This document shows positions 60,551-64,000 of a stretch of DNA of 64,000 nucleotides, piece after piece. Under the pieces are notes generated by a model. It was not told the origin of the DNA and searched no databases. It worked only from the letters and a program-made list of their open reading frames with translations. The DNA lies in assembly GCA_002694465.1 (NCBI GenBank), contig NZMG01000039.1:124001-188000 (forward strand), written 5' to 3'. Numbering within the stretch: the stretch's first letter is position 1; the number at the start of each line of letters is the position of its first letter. This DNA comes from Flavobacteriaceae bacterium (GTDB lineage Bacteria > Bacteroidota > Bacteroidia > Flavobacteriales > Flavobacteriaceae). A program made the position numbers and the translations under genes.

Positions 60551-61615
60551 ATGGGTAAAAATGAAAAAATAATTGTTGGAATTTCCATTGGAGACTATAA
60601 CGGGATTGGGAGTGAGGTCATATTAAAAACCTTTCAAGATAGTAGAATGCTTGAATTTTGTACTCCTGTAATATTTGCTTCAGTTAAGCTGATGTCTTTT
60701 TTTAAAAAAGAATATGACATGGAAATTAATTTTCATGGCATTGATAAAATTGAAGATGTTATTCATAAAAAAATAAATGTTTTAAATGTTTGGAAAGAAC
60801 CAATCGAAGTAAATTTTGGAAAAGAAGAAGCTAAAGCAGGAGAATTTGCAATTACATCCTTGAAAGCTTCAGTTGAGGCGTTAAAAAATGATACAATTGA
60901 TGTATTAGTCACTGCGCCCATTAATAAAAGTAACGTACAATCCAAATCTTTTAATTTTCCAGGACACACAGATTATTTAGCTAAAGAATTGAAAGGTAAC
61001 AGCCTTATGTTTATGATTTCTGAAGAATTAAAAGTGGGTTTACTTACAGATCATGTTGCTGTTAAGGATGTTCCAGGAACTATTACAAGGGAACTCATTG
61101 AAAAAAAGATTAACACCATACATAAAACATTAATTGAAGACTTTGGTATTATAAAACCAAAAATTGCTGTTTTGGGAATTAACCCACATACGGGGGATAA
61201 TGGAGTAATTGGTGACGAGGATGACACAGTTTTAAGACCAACTATAGAAAATATTAGAAATAACGGGAAAATTGTGTTGGGACCTTATGCTGCAGATAGC
61301 TTTTTTGGATCTGGAAATTATAAAAGCTTTGACGCTGTTGTAGCTTCCTATCACGATCAAGGATTAATACCGTTTAAAACGCTAGCCTTTGGACAAGGCG
61401 TAAATTATACCGCAGGGTTAAGTAAAATTAGAACTTCTCCAGACCACGGAACAGCTTACGAAATTGCAGGAAAGAATCTAGCCAATGAATCTTCCTTTAA
61501 AGAAGCTGTTTTTGCGGCCATTCAAATTTATAAAAACAGGGAAGAATATCAATTATATGCCCAAAATCCATTAAAAGTTACTGCAAAAAAAGAATATTCA
61601 AAAAAGAATTTTTAA
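60551..61615 (+). CDS. pdxA: 4-hydroxythreonine-4-phosphate dehydrogenase
   Basis: A 354-aa NAD-dependent enzyme in de novo pyridoxal phosphate synthesis. It begins with ISIGDYNGIGSEVILK (GDxxGIGPE-type) and contains APINKSNVQSKSFNFPGHTDYLAKEL (metal His), GINPHTGDNGVIG, GPYAADSFFG, and SYHDQGLIPFKTLAFGQGVNYTAGL near the substrate site. The track starts at a TTG two codons earlier; I prefer the ATG at 60551. Divergent from ribE. Confidence 0.95.
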   Translation: MGKNEKIIVGISIGDYNGIGSEVILKTFQDSRMLEFCTPVIFASVKLMSFFKKEYDMEINFHGIDKIEDVIHKKINVLNVWKEPIEVNFGKEEAKAGEFAITSLKASVEALKNDTIDVLVTAPINKSNVQSKSFNFPGHTDYLAKELKGNSLMFMISEELKVGLLTDHVAVKDVPGTITRELIEKKINTIHKTLIEDFGIIKPKIAVLGINPHTGDNGVIGDEDDTVLRPTIENIRNNGKIVLGPYAADSFFGSGNYKSFDAVVASYHDQGLIPFKTLAFGQGVNYTAGLSKIRTSPDHGTAYEIAGKNLANESSFKEAVFAAIQIYKNREEYQLYAQNPLKVTAKKEYSKKNF

Positions 61616-61642
61616 AAAGGATAAGCAAATAGAAATATTTTT

Positions 61643-61650
61643 TATCTTTG
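61643..61650 (+). promoter_or_regulatory. -7 box TATCTTTG of yceD-rpmF
   Basis: Exact TAnnTTTG match 45 nt upstream of the yceD ATG, followed by the short hairpin GCCTT-TTTTGG-AAGGC in the leader. Confidence 0.55.
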
Positions 61651-61695
61651 CGACCGCCTTTTTTGGAAGGCAAATGTTTAAATATTGATGTGAAA

Positions 61696-62232
61696 ATGAA
61701 CGAAATGAAAGAATTTACAATCCCTTTTGTGGGATTGAAATTGGGGAAACACATCTTTACTTTTGAAATAAAGAATACGTTCTTTGAACATTTTGAGTAT
61801 GATGAGTTTAATGATGCGAACATTTCATTAGAAGCTGTTCTCGATAAGAAAACAACCCTTTTGGAGTTTACACTTGATTTTTCTGGGTTTGTAAATGTTA
61901 ATTGTGATTTAACAAACGAACCTTTTAATCAAGAAGTATCAGGCAACTATCATTTTGTAGTAAAGTTTGGCGAGGAATTTAATGATGAAAATGAAGATTT
62001 GCTTATTCTTCCTCACGGAAGCTATCAAGTAAATATTCAGCAATATATTTATGAATCCATTGTGCTTGCTTTACCATCAAAAAGAATCCATCCAGGAGTA
62101 AAGGATGGAACATTAAAATCGGATATACTCGAAAAATTAGAAGAATTAAGCCCTAAGGGTAAAGATATTTCAGAAGAAACAGATATAGATCCCCGTTGGG
62201 ACAACTTAAAAAAATTATTAACAGATAAATAG
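61696..62232 (+). CDS. yceD: YceD family (DUF177) protein
   Basis: A 178-aa protein linked to 23S rRNA metabolism, found next to rpmF in most bacteria. It begins MNEMKEFTIPFVGLKLGKHIFTFEI and has VNVNCDLTNEPFNQEVSG (the second strand with a CxxT pattern), LLILPHGSYQVNIQQYIYESIVLALPSKRIHPG, and the PRWDNLKKL end. The ORF-track start lies at a TTG inside a TATCTTTG box, so I choose the ATG at 61696 (a second ATG three codons on is also possible). rpmF follows after 9 nt. Confidence 0.88.
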   Translation: MNEMKEFTIPFVGLKLGKHIFTFEIKNTFFEHFEYDEFNDANISLEAVLDKKTTLLEFTLDFSGFVNVNCDLTNEPFNQEVSGNYHFVVKFGEEFNDENEDLLILPHGSYQVNIQQYIYESIVLALPSKRIHPGVKDGTLKSDILEKLEELSPKGKDISEETDIDPRWDNLKKLLTDK

Positions 62233-62241
62233 AATTGAGTA

Positions 62242-62439
62242 ATGGCACATCCTAAAAGAAAAATCTCGAAAACAAGAAGAGATAAAAGAAGAACACATTA
62301 CAAGGCCACGTCACCACAAATTGCTACAGATCCTACTACAGGAGAGGCACACCTTTTCCATAGAGCTCATTGGCACGAAGGAAAATTATACTACAAAGGA
62401 CAAGTGGTTATTGACGCAGTAGAATCAGTAGAAGCATAA
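62242..62439 (+). CDS. rpmF: Large ribosomal subunit protein bL32
   Basis: A 65-aa ribosomal protein: [26 protein letters not shown], without a CxxC zinc pair, so it is the zinc-independent form. It is 9 nt after yceD and followed by a terminator, then the fabH gene, the classic yceD-rpmF-fabH order. Confidence 0.96.
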   Translation: MAHPKRKISKTRRDKRRTHYKATSPQIATDPTTGEAHLFHRAHWHEGKLYYKGQVVIDAVESVEA

Positions 62440-62460
62440 GTATATTATATAAAAAACAAA

Positions 62461-62499
62461 AAACTCTCACAATCTATTAATTGGTCGTGAGGGTTTTTT
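62461..62499 (+). terminator. Rho-independent terminator after rpmF
   Basis: Stem AAACTCTCAC/GTGAGGGTTT with G-T pair and a 16-nt loop, then a T-run. fabH has its own expression start downstream or depends on read-through. Confidence 0.8.
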
Positions 62500-62619
62500 A
62501 TTTTCTTTCTAATATTTTAAAAAGGTGCTTTTTTTGATCATTTTTGATTAAAAATTAGTATTTTTCAGTCTTAATTTAATGCTTTTTGGCCTTTTTTGTG
62601 AATTTTAATTCAACTCTTT

Positions 62620-63615
62620 ATGTCTAAAATCACTGCAGCTATCACCGCTGTGGGAGGATATGTCCCAGACTATGTTCTTTCCAACCAGATTCTAGAAACC
62701 ATGGTAGATACCAACGATGAATGGATTACTGCCAGAACAGGTATTAAAGAACGCAGAATTTTAAAAGATAAAGACAAAGGAACCTCTTATCTTGCTATAA
62801 AAGCTGCAGAAGACCTTCTAACCAAAAGCAATACTGACCCTAAAGATATAGATTTGGTGATTATGGCAACAGCCACACCAGATATGCCCGTAGCGGCAAC
62901 AGGCGTTTACGTAGCCAGTAAAATTGGAGCAGTAAACGCTTTTTCTTTTGACTTAGTAGCAGCTTGCTCCAGTTTTTTATATGGCATGTCTACTGCCGCT
63001 AGATATATTGAATCTGGTAAATACAAAAAAGTACTTTTAATTGGAGCAGATAAAATGTCTTCTATTATAGACTACGAAGACAGAACTACATGTATTATTT
63101 TTGGAGATGGGGGAGGAGCGGTTCTTTTTGAGCCTAATACTGAGGGGCTAGGATTAATTGATGAACATCTACGGTCCGACGGAATAGGAAGAGCACACCT
63201 TAAAATAGACGCCGGGGGTTCTTTACTCCCTGCATCCATTGAAACGGTTACAAATAAGCAACATTACGTTTTTCAGGATGGAAAAACAGTATTTAAGTTT
63301 GCGGTTTCTAATATGGCCGATGTGTGCGCCAAAGTCATGGAGAAAAATAATTTGGAAGGGAAGGATGTAAATTGGTTGGTACCGCATCAAGCAAACAAAC
63401 GAATTATTGATGCAGCAGCCAATAGAATGGAGCTCCCTGAAGAAAAGGTAATGATGAACATCCATAAATACGGAAACACGACCTCTGCCACCTTACCATT
63501 ATGCCTTCATGACTATGAAAAGCAATTAAAAAAAGGGGATAATTTAGTTTTTGCCGCTTTTGGAGGAGGATTCACTTGGGGTGCTGTCTATGTTAAATGG
63601 GCATACAATTCATAA
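62620..63615 (+). CDS. fabH: 3-oxoacyl-ACP synthase III
   Basis: A 331-aa condensing enzyme starting fatty acid synthesis by joining acetyl-CoA (or a branched primer) to malonyl-ACP. Motifs: DEWITARTGIKERR, VAACSSFLYGMSTA (catalytic Cys), IFGDGGGAVLFEP, VPHQANKRII (catalytic His) and KYGNTTSATLPLCL (catalytic Asn). Length is normal. It is followed by accB, and preceded by rpmF. Confidence 0.96.
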   Translation: MSKITAAITAVGGYVPDYVLSNQILETMVDTNDEWITARTGIKERRILKDKDKGTSYLAIKAAEDLLTKSNTDPKDIDLVIMATATPDMPVAATGVYVASKIGAVNAFSFDLVAACSSFLYGMSTAARYIESGKYKKVLLIGADKMSSIIDYEDRTTCIIFGDGGGAVLFEPNTEGLGLIDEHLRSDGIGRAHLKIDAGGSLLPASIETVTNKQHYVFQDGKTVFKFAVSNMADVCAKVMEKNNLEGKDVNWLVPHQANKRIIDAAANRMELPEEKVMMNIHKYGNTTSATLPLCLHDYEKQLKKGDNLVFAAFGGGFTWGAVYVKWAYNS

Positions 63616-63647
63616 TAAAATAAACGACCAATTAAACAAATAACAAT

Positions 63648-64000
63648 ATGGACTTAAAAGACATTCAAAATCTAATCAAGTTTGTAGCGAAATCTGGAGC
63701 TAGTGAAGTGAAACTTGAAATGGAAGATGTTAAAATCACCATTAGAACTGGACACGAAAATGATGAACCTACTTATATTCAGCATATACCAGCGCCAATT
63801 CAGCAACAAGCGCAACCGGCTATAGCGCAACCACAGGCAGAAAGTACACCAGTTCCTGTTAAGGAAGCTGCAGCACCAGTAGATGAGAATTCAAAATATA
63901 TAACTGTAAAATCACCAATTATTGGTACTTTTTACAGAAAGCCCTCTCCAGACAAACCAGTGTTTAAGGAAGTAGGAGACACTGTATCTACAGGTGACGT
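63648..64000 (+). CDS. accB: Acetyl-CoA carboxylase biotin carboxyl carrier protein (partial)
   Basis: Runs off the right edge; 117 codons are visible. It starts MDLKDIQNLIKFVAKSGASEVKLEMEDVKITI, then an Ala/Pro/Gln-rich linker, then YITVKSPIIGTFYRKPSPDKPVFKEVGDTVSTGD, the start of the biotinyl domain. The biotinylated MKM motif lies beyond the window. It is 32 nt after fabH. It carries the biotin for malonyl-CoA synthesis. Confidence 0.94.
   Translation, partial: MDLKDIQNLIKFVAKSGASEVKLEMEDVKITIRTGHENDEPTYIQHIPAPIQQQAQPAIAQPQAESTPVPVKEAAAPVDENSKYITVKSPIIGTFYRKPSPDKPVFKEVGDTVSTGD

Noticed and set aside
61648-61695. TTG start for the yceD gene in the ORF track
   Set aside because: It is inside the TATCTTTG box; the conserved start is MNEMKEFTIPF or MKEFTIPF.
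1-64000. CRISPR array, insertion sequence or prophage
   Set aside because: No regularly spaced repeats, transposase, integrase or phage structural genes were found in either strand.

Overview
The window looks like the chromosome of a marine-type Flavobacteriaceae bacterium (phylum Bacteroidota). The DNA is AT-rich. Shine-Dalgarno sequences are mostly absent, and many genes instead have an upstream TAnnTTTG element, the -7 box used by the Bacteroidota primary sigma factor. The gene families are typical of the group: DUF4175, DUF4837, the GIN domain, SusC-like or OMP_b-brl_3 receptors, flavobacterial TatA, a GH3-like adenylating enzyme, PID-CTERM and LytTR/TPR regulators. It is mainly housekeeping DNA. 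I see no insertion sequence, prophage, CRISPR array or integron.

Layout. 0-7.7 kb: a tightly packed minus-strand run M23 peptidase > GH3 enzyme > nucleoside-phosphorylase-like protein > rfbB-rfbA-rfbC-rfbD (dTDP-L-rhamnose) > a Wzz-like chain-length protein cut by the window edge. 7.8-13.1 kb: tatA, a DUF4837 lipoprotein, a LysM lytic transglycosylase, pgk and holB. 13.3-20 kb: a methyltransferase, mnmG, ybeY and a giant DUF4175 protein; mnmG is bracketed by two near-perfect ParB-binding parS sites. 20-28 kb: gltX, a small barrel protein, an SPFH protein, a phosphoethanolamine transferase overlapping a menorin-like protein, glnS, folB and tRNA-Cys. 28-36.6 kb: a LysE exporter, a GIN protein, a DUF3124 lipoprotein, rnr, a DUF2007 protein, a 530-bp AT-rich gene-free stretch, rpiB, a CDF transporter, an ElaA-like acetyltransferase and amt.

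36.6-46 kb: a small nuclease-fold candidate, a fatty acid hydroxylase, S41 protease, DUF4349, rnpA, a two-frame gene joined at a T_TTA_AAA slippery heptamer, then TPR, M1 peptidase, S8 peptidase and MBL hydrolase genes. 46-57 kb: a Na+/H+ antiporter with an RCK domain, a Kelch lipoprotein with a LytTR regulator, lepA, a TonB-dependent receptor and dus. 57-64 kb: a LolC/E-type permease, rbfA, methylmalonyl-CoA epimerase, tRNA-Met, a PID-CTERM-like protein, divergent ribE/pdxA, and the classic yceD-rpmF-fabH-accB cluster, with accB cut by the window edge.

How it fits together. The left part is cell-envelope polysaccharide and wall work. The centre is translation (gltX, glnS, lepA, rbfA, mnmG, ybeY, dus, rpmF), together with chromosome-segregation sites that suggest the window is origin-proximal. 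The right end is lipid synthesis. The most notable signals are the parS pair around mnmG, the possible -1 frameshift gene near rnpA, the group of apparently leaderless genes (start codon 3-5 nt after the -7 box), the alternative-pairing repeats upstream of amt, and the menorin-like gene overlapping a phosphoethanolamine transferase.
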